Positions 22,028-34,100 of a DNA stretch of 64,000 nucleotides are shown here, piece after piece (positions within the stretch are counted from its first letter, which is position 1; every line of letters begins with the position of its first letter). The notes under the pieces are model-generated. The model made no database searches. It saw nothing but the letters and a program-made list of their open reading frames with translations, and was not told where the DNA came from. A program made the position numbers and the translations under genes. The stretch comes from Lineolata rhizophorae (taxonomy: Eukaryota; Ascomycota; Dothideomycetes; Lineolatales; Lineolataceae): positions 62,001 through 126,000 of the forward strand of contig MU001673.1 in NCBI GenBank assembly GCA_010093515.1, in the 5' to 3' direction.

Positions 22028-22798
22028 CTACTCCTTACCCTGACGCGTGAGGCGCAGCGTGCGGTCTGTCATGAGTTTGCGGATCAGGGAGAAGACCGCA
22101 GCCACGAGAGCGAAGCTTGATGGGTGAAAATATGAACCGTGGTTAGCATAGGGAGCGAAGTACTACTTGTCGACACCAAATAATCTGTCGATGGAAAAGG
22201 GAGACATACGCAAGGACGACACCTGTGATGAAGACCAATTAGCACTACATCATCAAGAGACGGCGGACATGCACTGCACATGGCCATTGGGGGACAATCA
22301 AAGACATACCGAGGGGGATAAGCTCCGGAGGGATCTTCCTAAGCGTGCGGAGACGCTGCGAAATGGTATGGGCTGCCGATCAAAACGCAATAATCAGCAC
22401 GCAGCTCATCCAGTTGACCACGGACAATCCCTCGACGACCATTGGACCTCCTCCAGGCCTTTGCAGAATGCTCTGTGTCATCCAAAGCGACTCCGCGTCC
22501 GATCACGTACCGCTATGTTCCTCCTTCTGCGAAAGGTCGTCAGCTATCCTGAGCTCCTAAGAAAAGCAAAAAGCAAAACACAGGCGGGCGATCTCACGGG
22601 CATCGGCGCCATGGCCCTCCGCGTGGGCCGGAAACCGACGTGCGCAAAGCGGCTTTGCAGCGGCTGCCGCACCTGCTTGACGGCGGCGGACGCCGTCTTG
22701 GTCGAGTGGAAGGCCAGCCGCGGCTGCTGGTGGACGGCGACGCGGCGGCCAGCCGGCAGGACGGCGGCGCGGACAGAGGACAGCATGGCCGCATTCAT
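22028..22798 (-). CDS. NDUFA4/MLRQ-type respiratory-chain subunit, mitochondrial
   Basis: Five exons: 22598-22798, 22511-22526, 22310-22372, 22210-22222 and 22028-22115, giving 126 residues. The first exon encodes a long Arg/Ser-rich presequence typical of mitochondrial import. The mature part reads HTISQRLRTLRKIPPELIPLG, followed by one membrane segment and the short tail TDRTLRLTRQGKE, which is the fungal MLRQ (B12D/NDUFA4) signature. Two exons are only 16 and 13 nt long; all phases agree. An alternative acceptor would make the 16-nt exon 46 nt (22511-22556), also in phase. The shorter form is preferred because CTGAC lies just upstream of its CAG. NDUFA4 was first placed in complex I and is now regarded as a complex IV subunit in mammals. 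The divergent neighbour is COX12, another complex IV subunit. Confidence 0.82.
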
Positions 22799-23173
22799 GA
22801 TGGGCGTGCGTGCACGAGCGAAAAGGAGCGGATTGAGCGGAGAGGGCCGTTGGTCGTCGGCGGCGGCACCAGCGGTGGTGGTGACGGTGATGGAGGTGGT
22901 CGTAACGGTGGTGCGACTGTGAGGTAAGGCCCGGCCGGGAGCTGTGGTCGAGCGGGCGCCGGGCGGGCGGCCAATCAGCGGAGCTGCGAAGGGAGCGAGG
23001 AAGCGGTAGCCGGGATTCGCCGAGGCCGCCGCCCGCCCATCGAACCACTTGGAAACCCCGGCGCTCCCTCCTCTCCCTCACCGTCGCTGACCTCCAGCAT
23101 CGCACAGCTATCCCGCCTCCGCTCATCTAGCCTCGCGCCCCCGACCTCCGACTTCTCCTTTGCTTTCGCAATC
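22799..23173. promoter_or_regulatory. Shared divergent promoter of the NDUFA4-like and COX12 genes
   Basis: Only 375 bp separate the two start codons, which point away from each other. The segment is very GC-rich and has no TATA box. It contains one CCAATCA box, so both genes probably start from this region. Confidence 0.7.
22971..22977 (+). promoter_or_regulatory. CCAATCA box (HAP-complex site) in the divergent promoter
   Basis: CCAATCA lies near the middle of the shared promoter, about 175 bp from the NDUFA4-like start and 200 bp from the COX12 start. The HAP2/3/5 complex is known to activate respiratory genes in fungi, so the site fits the genes it lies between. Binding is inferred. Confidence 0.5.
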
Positions 23174-23929
23174 ATGTCTGACGACGAGGAGCGCGTCACC
23201 AAGCCCTTCAAGTTCGTCACTGGTAAGTTGTGTCCAGCCCGCGCGACCCGACGGCCATTGTATCCAGCTGTCTCCGCCACATTAGAAAGCGCTAACGCCC
23301 ACGCTCCGTAGCTGGTACGTCAAGCCTGGTGCTCGTTTCTGCCTTCTGCCGGACGCTGCCATTACCATAGAAGCTTCGCTCGACCAATTGACCCAATATC
23401 GTCCCGCTAACCGCCGGTCCCGCGCCTCCCCGAGCGACGAGTGACATAGGCTTCGACGCCCGCTTCCCCAACCAGAACCAGACCAAGCACTGCTGGCAGA
23501 ACTACGTCGACTACCAGAAGTGCATCATCGCCAAGGGCGAGGACTTTGCGCCGTGCCACCAGGTACGACCGCACCCCACACTCCTTCATTGCACATCCGA
23601 CCCGCAAACCAAAACGAGGCAGAAAGCTGCTTAGCCAGCATACCGCTTCAACCCCCCCTCCCCCCCTTCTTATTTCCTCCCCCGCCCTCATCGTAGCAGC
23701 GTTGCCGCTAACCTGACCACTCTCCTTCAACCCAACACAGTTCAAACTCGCGTACCGTTCCCTCTGCCCGAGCGGGTGGACCGAACGCTGGGACGAGCAG
23801 CGCGGTGAGTGCTTCTTTCTCCCATCCTCCTCCCCTCTTCTATTTCCCCACCATCCTTGCATCTCCAGCACAGGTTGCTAACCCCGCACGGCAGAGGCCG
23901 GCACGTTCCCCGTCAAACTCGACCAATAG
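23174..23929 (+). CDS. COX12: Cytochrome c oxidase subunit VIb (Cox12)
   Basis: An 87-residue protein from five exons: 23174-23222, 23312-23314, 23450-23562, 23741-23804 and 23895-23929. It carries the twin-cysteine pattern of subunit VIb: [11 protein letters not shown] is CX9C, and the second pair, from CHQ to SLC, is CX10C. It also has the conserved [14 protein letters not shown]. The protein is made in the cytosol, oxidised and trapped in the mitochondrial intermembrane space, and joins complex IV there. The second exon is three bases (CTG). It is preceded by a CTAAC branch site 16 nt before TAG and followed by a GTACGT donor. It gives VTAGFDARF; skipping it would still be in frame and give VTGFDARF. 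The gene is divergent from the NDUFA4-like gene. Confidence 0.93.
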
Positions 23930-24677
23930 GTTTTCGATCCGGTTCGACGGACGGGTTCGGACTGCGAGGCGGCGGCGAGACGGCAATGAAGTCGTTTGAG
24001 CGAGGATGAATGTGAGCGAACATAGGGGAGGGGGGCCCAGGCGGGGCTTCACGTTTTGGTGTGCTAGAGCATGCTAGTTGAACAAAGACAATAACAGACG
24101 GGGGGGCTGCTACCGTGATCGCTTAGCTGTATGATATGTTAAACGAGCGTCGCGTGTGCAGAGAGAATCCGAATCTTGCGCTCCTAACCGTTGGCCGGTT
24201 GATTATGTTGGACGCGTAGATGTCTAAGCTACTAACCACGGAGCATGCACGTTGTGACTTGTCAATTACCGCCCCGCAAGATTTCGACTTCACCTCGACG
24301 CGCAGTTCATTTAGACGTATGGTCTAGTATTAATTTCATCCTTACATCGCCTCCTTAGCCTTCGCTCGTGCAGTGCCTGGACCTTCGCTCTAAGAATTAT
24401 AATAGTAGAAAGCACAAAAAATTCGCTCGCTAATTGATATCAGTGCGCCGCAGCAGCACGCAATCTCTTTAGTCCATCGAAGCACCTAGGTATTTTATAG
24501 GGATAAGAGGACAAGGAGGTGTTCCAAACACCCGTTTACTACAAACCACAATGCACGCTCACGCACTTGCAACAGCCTGCTCAAGCGACAGCACAGCACA
24601 GCGTCGCAAAGCGTCCGCTCCCTCACGCCAGCCCACCCATCACACGCCATATACAAGCCCGACCCCATCCCAAAACC
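23930..24677. other. Intergenic region between convergent COX12 and DPL1
   Basis: The 3' sides of both genes. It becomes AT-rich in 24060-24520. No gene is seen. Confidence 0.6.
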
Positions 24678-26955
24678 CTACGCCTTATACAGCGTATCCA
24701 GGAACCCCCTCGCCAACTCCACCACGACGCCCTTATGCGGCAAGCTGCCCGCCACCCCGTACAACACCGCATTATCGCCGTCCTTCTTCTTCCCGTTGAC
24801 CGCCTGGCCCCTCATCTCCCTAATCTTCTCCTCCTTGGCGCCCTCTTTCCCCTTGCGCCTCGCCGCCTTTTCCGCCTCCGCCTCCTCGCCCTCGCGCACC
24901 TCGGCCACGCTCGCCACCAGGTCGCCAATCAGCTCCTCGACCGCCCCGCTCACCGGCACCGTCACCGCCACGTGCACGGCCGGCGGGTCCTGCAGCGCGT
25001 TGAGGTGCCAGCCGCGCGCGGCCATTGCGTCCGCGACGGCGTACACGTTGACGCCGCCGTCGGCGGCGCCGGCGGCGGCGCCGGCGCCCGCGGGCGCCCC
25101 GCCGAAAGCCACGCAGCTGACGAGCGGCCGGCCCAGGACGCGCAGGTGCGGCGCCAGGCCCGGGTGGCGGCGCAGCGCGTCCTCGAGGCGCTTGGCGGCG
25201 CCGACGATGCGGTGCGTGGCCGACACGTAGCCCTCCTCGCCGGTGCGGACGAGGGAGGCCCAGGTGGCGGCGATGAGGGCGCCCGGCCGAGAGCCCGCGA
25301 GGCCGGGCGACGCGTAGACGCCGCCGGGCCAGTCCGGGCAGACGAAGTACTGGTGTGCGCGCAGGGCGCGCGTGCGGTACAGCAGGCACGAGTTCCCCTT
25401 GGGCGCGAAGCCGTACTTGTGCGTGTCGACCGAGATGGACGTCACGCCGGGGAGCCGGAAGTCTACTGTCTCAGAGGGGAATCCCGCGCGCGATAGGAAC
25501 GGCATCAGGAAGGAGCCGAGGCAGCAGTCGACGTGCAGCGGCAGCTTGTGGCGCACCGCAAGGCGCGAGAGCGCGGCGATGTCGTCGATGATGCCGTGGG
25601 GAAAGTTGGGCGCCGAGCCTACGAGCAGGATCGTGTTGCGGTTGATCAGGCGGGAGATGCGCGAGGTTTGCGCTTTATACGTGGGAGCGGGGCATGGGAC
25701 GTAGTGGATCTTGATGCCAAAATAGGTGCCGCCTTTACGGAAGGCAGTGTGGGCGGTTTCGGGGAGGATCCTATTCGAAGGTTACTTTTACTACACTTTG
25801 AAGAATCTTTCGCGAATCTCGATTAGACTCTGCAGACTCACATTTCTGGCTCCGTGATACCGCGCTCGGCGCGTGCTTTCTCACGTGCGCTCAGCACGGC
25901 GGACAAGATGGACTCGGTACCACCGCTCGTAGTGACGCCGGCCGCGCCTTCAGGCGCATTGAACATGGACAGAACCATGGCCACAATCTCAGCCTCCATC
26001 TTCCTCACGCCCGGGAAGACGTCCGGATGGATGGGGTTCGCGACGGCGAACATCTCGTAGGCTTCGGTCTGGATTCGTGCGAGGTCTTTGCCGCCGTGAT
26101 AGACAGCCCCGCTGACGCGGCCGTCCTCCCACCGCGTGTGCTCCATGCCCGCTAGCGTCTCGAGCTCGCGCTGGACGCGCTCGTCGCTCCATGCCTCGGG
26201 TGGCAGCCGCGTGAAGCGCTGCACGTCCGGCCCCGCGGGCACCAACTTGCGCTCCAGCTGCCCAATGGCCTCGTCCACCTGGGCGCGAATCCGGCCGCGC
26301 ACGACGGGCAGTCGGAAGAAGACGCCGTAGGCGGCGCGGCGGACCGCGGCGTAGATGCGGCGCAGCGAGCCGAGCAGGCCGTAGCCCCGCAGGTTGAGCA
26401 GGAAGACGCGGGACCATCGGAGGAGGAAGAGGGCGAAGACGAGGTTGCGGAGGCTGTGGCGGCGCGCAATGCCATGTTAGTTGGTTTCAGGACGGCTGCG
26501 GGAACGAAGTGACGTTGGGGATAGTCCGGGGAAAGGGTGGGGAGAGACAGGTATGTGCTTCGGTGCGGCTACGGCGTGCGGCTGCGGCTCGGCGGCTCCA
26601 GTTGCCGAGCTGCGATGTCGGTGCGTGCCAGTAGGGGAGCGCGAAGCTGGAGTGCCTAGCAAAGCTCGGCAATCTCGCGGGGCTCTGAGGCTGAGGGCTT
26701 GCAGCTCGCTCGGGGAAGAATACGACGGCCCGCCGATGGGAGGTCGGGAAGAGGGCGCAATCAACGATGCAACCGATCATTGGCTCTCTCCCTCCCTGGA
26801 TAGAAGCGACGTGATTTGGATTTGAGAGATATATGCGAGACGCCGAACACGTACGTGTTGATGCTCAATGATAGTATGCGCTGGCGGCCCGACGCCTGCT
26901 GGGCGACGGCGAAGCTGTCGCGCAGGCTGACGGGCAGCCTGGACGAGCCCGGCAT
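24678..26955 (-). CDS. DPL1: Sphingosine-1-phosphate lyase
   Basis: Three exons, 26855-26955, 25842-26453 and 24678-25770, give 601 residues. The enzyme is pyridoxal-phosphate dependent and cleaves phosphorylated long-chain bases to a fatty aldehyde and ethanolamine phosphate in the ER membrane, the exit step of sphingolipid breakdown. Seen directly: a membrane-anchoring N-terminus (LVFALFLLRWSRVFLLNL), the group II decarboxylase-like core with TTSGGTESI and HVDCCLGSF, and the PLP-binding Lys at about residue 356 in VDTHKYGFAPKG. The first intron (26454-26854, 401 bp) was placed by a GTACGT donor and a CTAAC...CACAG acceptor whose phases match. A Gly/Ala-rich loop and a Lys/Glu-rich segment sit in the C-terminal domain. 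Confidence 0.93.
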
Positions 26956-29115
26956 GGCGGACGCACGTGTGGACGTGCCGGCAGGTTACGTCGGCAAGAA
27001 CGGCGCGCACGCAATGTCGGCAGGCCTTCGGGGGAGTAGGCCGTGAGGCGGCAGGCGGATGCGGACGTTCAGGTAGGAGGATGAAGGCTGGCGATGATGC
27101 TCGCCGGCGCCGTCGACGCCGCTCTCTCGTCACTGGCAGCTGCCGAAGCAAGCCGCGGCGGTGCCCGTAGCGGCAATGGCGCGAGCGAGATTTACCGCAA
27201 CGGGGAAGGCCCGACCGAGGCTTCGAAGGCCTGTCACGTGGCGCATGTGATCGGCCAAAGCTTGGCGCCCTGGGACGAACTTCACGCTCTCGCCTCGAAA
27301 CCAACACGTTGCTCCCACCCGACGTTTGAGTAATTGTTGGATGCGCCGGTTGCGCTGACCGTGTATGCTTGTCTTAGTGGGGATTGCAACCTCAACACCA
27401 CGATCCCGGGCCGTGGTCCGCCCTCCGCCCTAAAACAAACCGCTCGCCATCTTAAGCTCAACGGAAAACGACCGCACTGATCAGCCACAGTCTCCACTGA
27501 GGCTGCTGACGTGCAGCGAAGCAACCAAAATCTGCCCGAGAACGGAGCGTACATATACAGATCTGAAATCCGCTCACTCACTCGCATCCTATCATCTAGC
27601 GTGTTTCAGGATATACTAGAAACAAAGTCCGACCGCTCCCCACATCCGTTCCCATGCCTTCGTTCTGACGCATGTACGTACATACATTACGGCGGGCATT
27701 CTGCATGTACGTACCTCGTGTCAGCACTCTATCAGCACCAAGATTCAAGGCGCGCGCCGACGAGACCCTCCCCGATTTCCAACGGGCAGCTGCGCGGCGG
27801 ACTCAGCTTCCTCCAGCTAGAACGCCGCCCCGGCCCGATAGACGGCCAAGAATCCATCGCGGTTGGCGTTCGAACTACATACGCCGCAGAGCAGCGCCAA
27901 CGGATTCGCTGGGTCTCTCCGCCAAACGTGCCCTACGCTCTCCGGGCCCACTGCGCTGCTCCGTGCAGCTTGTGGCTTTGCGTGCGTGCATTCTCGCGTG
28001 CATGGTTGGTTCCGCTGGTTACAGCTGCCCTTCTGGGTGCAATGGTGTGATTGCTCACCGACGCTGCAATCACCGTTTCTACCAACTGCTGTTTGTGGAC
28101 CCGTCCGGGAGACCCGCTTCTTTGCTGTGCTACTCCTCCGGGGGGAGTCAGGAAGAACCGAAATCTGATGGTGTGGGCCCGCAGCAAACGCCGTGATAGC
28201 GAAACACCCAGAGTCCACACGTCATTGCCTTGTGTAGGCACTACGTATGCAGCCCCAGCACACGACCATATGTGCTCGTGGCGCAACTGCATGCTGCGCC
28301 TGTACGATTTGTATGCTTTACATAGGACATAGGACACGACGGACTGTTTCTCTGCTGCGTAACACGACAGCTTCCGATGCATACGGGATGCGAGACCATC
28401 CGAACGCCGTCAATCTCATCTCAACGTCCCAAGCAAAGCCGAGGAACCGAATTTAGACAGCCTGTCGTTGTAAGGTGCGGCGTCGGGGAATCGGAAGCCC
28501 GTCGGCGCCGCGGCTGCATGCCGCGCTCTCTGTGCTTTTGCACCTTGGTTCGCGCCAAGCATACCGATGAGCCTTTGGGTTCGCGGGCGTTGCACGGCAA
28601 CGCTTTTCTGAAACTTGCAGGTAGATGGGTGCGCAAGGCTTGCGGGCGGACATCTGAGTCGCGCGGGCTGTACGTGTGTCCCGTTGCGCTGCGCTGCACC
28701 TCGCTGTATTCCTAGATTCGCGGGACTTCTGTTGAGTTGGCAATGCATGATGCGTACTTCGTACGGCCCGCTGCAACGCTCGTTCATCTATCGTCTTCCT
28801 ATCTCGTCTGCTTTACGTGAGGTCTTTTGGCTACGGCGGAACTGTCACTGGTAAGTAAGTTGGTTTCCTAACTATAGCAAACGCATCCGACTCGAACCAA
28901 AAGCAACTTCCGTGCGCTTCACGCGTTGCGGAGCTGCGTGCAGTCAGTCGTAAATGCTTCCATCATCAGCATGGCGCGTCACGCCCAATTGCTACACAGC
29001 TTATACGATAGGCCCGTTCTAGATGGCGGACATGTTCGTTCTAGGCCACCCGTTGATTAATATCCTCGGCGAGTCCTACTCAAGAGTGAGGCTAGGTACT
29101 CGGCAACTAGGCGAA

Positions 29116-29132
29116 GGGAGTCGGCGACTCCC
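29116..29132. repeat. Small perfect hairpin
   Basis: Seven-base arms GGGAGTC and GACTCCC around a GGC loop, in a gene-free stretch. Confidence 0.6.
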
Positions 29133-30128
29133 GCAAGTGACAAGACTTACGGAGTACCTACGTGGTAGTACATCGTCGTCCGCTTGAAAATCCAAGAATT
29201 AGATATTTCTCCACGTGCATGATGCAAGTATGAACTGCCGTTTATAGCAACTTTTCCGTCAAAAAATTATTCTCTTTTTTATTTTGGACGCATCTTCCTC
29301 GGTCGTTTCTTGGATCTTGTGGTCTCTTGTGGTGGTGGTACGATATGTCTCGTGAGCCAGAGGGCGATTGCACGGGATGAGGCGAAGCCAAGCCCCGACG
29401 ACATAAGCAAGGTCAGTCTGGCCTCCGGAGGCTCATCGGGCTGTCCAATGATCGTTTCTGTCACGCTCACCAGCCACCCGGCATTTTCTTGGGTTTTTCT
29501 TGGACGTTTGACAGATCCGTGGGGAAACAACGCATTTGCGTTGAAATGATTGCTATTCCCGTTCCCCTTTGTCGCACGGATAGATGTCAACTCACACAGC
29601 AGCCCAGAACGGCACGCACGCCGCGCTCGGAAAATAACAAAGCAAGATTGAGCCACTACGTAGGCAAAGCACGATACGTATAGGCTTTTTGTCACAGTGC
29701 TATTTTCGCCGCGCCTTCTTAGAAATCGCTGCACTGCGAATCCGGAGACGACGAACGCGGAAAAGATTGACGACGGAACCCTCGCCCGGCTATCGCCGTG
29801 GGCCCACCACCTACGTCGCTCTGCAGCACCGACGCTAACGTGACCGAGGGGCTCGGTGCGTCGTCTTGCCGAGTTGATGTGGCTTACCCCTTCGTCGTCG
29901 AGTGTGCCTCGCTCGCAAGACACATGGGCAGTACGTACTCCGTACACCGCTTTCAGGCACGCGGCTCCGCCATGGGTATGGATTCTTTCACTACCTGCCT
30001 GGGCTGGGAGCTGGCTGGGCACCTAACTACATACGTAGTACGTACATAGAACGAGTTGACGATGGCGCACTTCCCCCGGTTCTCCCGCCGATCATCCCGC
30101 ATCCGCATGCCCCAAGCAGCAGGCCAGC

Positions 30129-30153
30129 AATCCATCCATCCATCCATCCATCC
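30129..30153. repeat. ATCC tetranucleotide microsatellite
   Basis: About six copies of ATCC in tandem, in non-coding sequence. Confidence 0.85.
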
Positions 30154-31166
30154 AGCGCCTGCATAAAGGCCTTGCCCACGTTATACGTGGCGTGGCAGTG
30201 TGGATGGATAATGGATGGCTTCCCATTCGCGCGTGGCAGCGTGGACAGGCGGATAATGGATATGTATAGATGGCTTTCGATTCGCGCGCGGCGGCATGGA
30301 CGCATAATAGATAGCCGTTTCCATTTCCAACAAACGGACGTATACAGGACGCACCTCAGGTCGCCAACCGGCCAACGAGCCCGCCTCCCTCGCCGGACGG
30401 GACGTTGACTCCGCTTCGCGCAGACGCCTGGGCGTCCAAAGACGGCCTTACGTAGGAGCCTAGGCTGCAGTTCAGGTGGACAACTCCACCGGGGGAGGAT
30501 GCCGGACACGGTACCTTGGAAGACCCCATGCCCGCTCCCCCTGCCCACCCCGAAGGTTCTCCACCATGACCGCCATCGTGATCACCATCGGGCATTATCG
30601 CCAGTAAGCCCCCGCATTCAGCCTGGTAGGTCGCCTCAAATGCCTCTCTGCTATCCGATCCACCCTGCACCCGGGTATATAGCTAGCGGGAAATCGTGTA
30701 CGGCGTTATTCAGGCTGCTTAGACCGGTCAGGACAAGGTACCTAGGGGCCCCCCCGGGCTGGATAAGCAACTCGACGTATCCATGGAGGCAACAAATGCG
30801 GACAGTAAGGCGGTAAGCCAATAGAACAATGCATATACAATTCCAAGACAGCAATGATTTTCCATTCGATATAGGGGGAAAAAAATATCTTCTCTTTTGG
30901 CCGGGTGCCGGCAAGCGTCAATTACATCCATCGGAAACTGACCGGGACGCCTCGCCGCCGTCCCCACCACCGTGCATCCCTTCTTCCCAACAGCCCCATC
31001 CCCAGCTATCCACGCGCGTCGGAACTTTCCGCCCAGCATCAGCACGCCCTTCCCCCGCCTACAGTTCTATTGCCATACCTGTCTCCCCTCGACCCTTAGG
31101 TGCCCAACACGCCCACGACCCACCCGCGCACCTTCCCCGACCAGCCAAACGACAGCCACCCATCAT

Positions 31167-34100
31167 CTAGCCCCCCATCTGATGGAACCGCGCGTGCGCC
31201 GCGCGCGCAAAGCCCGGCATCACGGCGCCGCACGCCGCGCAGCGCTCGGCGCCACCGTCCGCGCGCGCGGCTTCCCCATCCCGGTCCCCGTCCTCGTCCT
31301 CGTCCTCGTCCACGGCCCAACCCATATCTGCATCCGCACGCAGGTCCGCCGCGGGCGGCGGCTCGCCCGCGGCCGCGTCGGACTCCTCCGCGGTCCAGGC
31401 ATCCGCGTCCGCGGGCCCGTCGTCTGCGGAGGCCGCGGGCTCACGTTTACCCGCGGCATCGTCATCATCATCATCGACATCTCCAGTCCCATGGCCCACT
31501 TCCAACCCCAGAGTTCCAGGGCCACTTCTCTCGCTTTCTTTTCCCCCACCACTGCCCCCCGTCCCCACCAAAAAGCCCCTGATCCCCCCACCCCTCCCCT
31601 CGCCTCCTCCCCCTCCCCCTCCTCCTCCTGCCCCTCCCCCTTCAACGATATTCGCAACCGCCACGTTCACCACGCCGATCCCGGCCGGCCCCTTCCCCGG
31701 CGCCCCCGGGTGCAGGCGCCTGAACAGCGGCAGCAGCACCGCGCGCACCAGGCGCTCCGCCACGGCGTCCGCCGCGCTGCCCAGCTCGAGCGCGAGCCGC
31801 GGGAGCGGCGCCGAGCGCGACGCCCGGGGCAGCGCCGCGTACGGCTGGCCCGGCGGCGCTGCCGCCGAGGGCCCCGCGGCCGCCGACGACGACGCGCGCG
31901 TCGCGAGCCTCACCGTCCGGGGCACCGCTACCCACCGCCTCCCGCGCTCCCCTTGCTCGCCGTCGACCAGCTCGCTTCTCATCCGCCTGACCAAGCTCGT
32001 CGCCAGCCGGCCCAGCACGAGCTGGACCCCTTGGAGCGAGTCCAGCGCGCCGCCGGCGCCGAAGCTGTCCTCGACCGAGATCTGGCGCGGGAGGTCGCGC
32101 GCTGGGGCGACGGGGTCGTCGTCGACGCCGTGCAGGAGGCGGAAGATGCGGGGGCCGATGCCGCGGGGCGTACCGCTGGCGGTGCCGCTGGAGAGGATGG
32201 TTTCGAGAGCGGAGGGGGAGAGGTGCGGCGAGGTGCGGGCTTGAAGGACAGTGACGGTGGTGTTGGGAGCGTCGTCAGGATGGACGGTGTCTGTGCCGGC
32301 GGTCACCGTCGTGGTAGAAGCTAAGGAAGAAGCGCGTCGTAGCAGGTGCGCGCGAATCTTGGCGGCCGACTTGAACCCGATGCCAGGTATCTTGCCAATC
32401 TCCAGCGGGTCGAGGAACGCGGCGACATTGTCCTTCTCCTCCTCCACCTCCGCATCTTCCACCTCGTTCATCCCCGCAGTACCGGCATTTCTAACCGGTC
32501 GTGGTGCGGAGCCGTCGCTGGGACCGTACGGCGGCAGCAGCGTCGTCTGCGCGGCGGGCTTGTGCGTCGCGCCCACGAGCTTGGACAGCAGCTTGGACGT
32601 CGACACCCCGACCGACGTCGTGTAGCCCATGCGCTCCTCCAGCTGCGTGCGCAGGTGCCACGCCAAGTGCGAGCCCAGTAGCAGGCGTAGCCGCAGCGAG
32701 TGCTGGCGGTGCGCGCGGTCCGTGCGGCTCCACTCGCTGATGCCAACGCCAGCGTCGGCGCTGTCGGCGCCGATGTCCTGGGCGTTGCTGCCAATGGCGG
32801 CAAGAGTGGTAGCAGAGGGACGCGCGCCAGGATCGCCGCCGTTGGTGGGAGCGATCAGCCGCTCCCCGCCGTGGTCGGAAGTAATCCGGTCGCCGTCATT
32901 GGAGGACGGAGATCGTGAATTATCCTGTGCGGCCGGTATCGCCTCCGCATCGGCATTATCCTCTGGGGGGTAAGCGTGCCCGGCCAGGCGGGAGGCGTCG
33001 TACACGAAGCCCAGGGTAGGATCGTCCCGCGACAGGCAGAAGAACGAGTGCGCCGGGTCGTTCGGGTTGACAGCGTCAAGATTAAACTTGACAATATCCG
33101 TGCAGTCCATCCATACCTGTTGAAAAAGCCCAGTGGGGGTGGGCGCAAAAAAGGAATAAGACCCTTTCGATAAGCCAGGGTAGACGTTGTTGGGGAATGG
33201 GAGGGAAGGAGAAAGGCTGGCGGCCCCTGGCTTCTACCAACGGCAAAAATATACAAGAAATACGCAGAGTTGACATATGCAACCAGGAACACCAAGTTGG
33301 ACTTCAAAGGGCGAAAACAGGGGTCCAGACGTTCAGCTAGACCCGGTTATCTGGCAGCGCACCCCGGGACCTTCCCTGGTTTGCCAGATACGGACTCGAT
33401 AGATTAAACTTGGCACCTGCATCGGGAGGGGCAAGAGGAAAACAATAAAATTCCATGGAATAATATCATTAAAACTGAGTACATTGTGGGAAAGTTGTAC
33501 CGAAAACTCGTAAGAAAGGTCTTTTTGGACGCACCTCGTCAAACCCGAGTCTCTCGACCTTGCCGTTCCAGGAGAAGCGCCTCAGAAAGGCGTACAGCCG
33601 TTTTGAGGCGTCTCGAAAGCGGGTAAGGTCCTCGCCATTGACGATGGTGACATCCGGGCACGCAGCCTTGGCATCGCGGATGAGCTGCAACTTGCGCAGA
33701 CCCTAGGTTTGGCCGCAAAGGGACAGAAAGACTTTAACGTTTTGTTTGGACGAGCGAAGGAAGATGAAACAGAGGTGCATCCGGACAAATTTGGCAGGTA
33801 GACGCCCCGGTCAGGCCGCTGACCAAATTTCAGCGGCGCAGCCAGAGCCAAAGAAAGGCTCCGGGGAAACACTCCAGAAACCAGCAGATGCAAGGCGAGA
33901 ACGGAGAAATGGACTTACTCTTCGACGGGCCTCGTAGTTGCAGGTGACGACGATCTGTTTCTGCTGCACGGCTAGCGGGCGGCCTTTGAGGGCGGCATTC
34001 TCCGCCTCGAAGACAGAAGCATAGAAACAATCGTAATCCTACATTGCCAAGACGAGAGAGAGAAAACGTCAACGCCACAGCTTGTCAAGGGTGCGAGTGG

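Larger units (their letters stand above)
26956..31166. other. 4.2-kb region with no supported gene
   Basis: The first 350 bases are the GC-rich upstream region of DPL1. The rest has mixed composition and many short overlapping frames on both strands without recognisable motifs. TACGTA-containing words recur (for example near 27672, 27705, 30030-30050), a six-unit ATCC repeat lies at 30129-30153, and a small hairpin lies at 29116-29132. I see no gene, RNA or intact mobile element. Non-coding RNA or decayed sequence cannot be excluded. Confidence 0.5.

Noticed and set aside
29279-30022. A 247-codon minus-strand frame in the gene-free stretch.
   Set aside because: No recognisable motif, no start or splice context, and mixed composition without codon bias.
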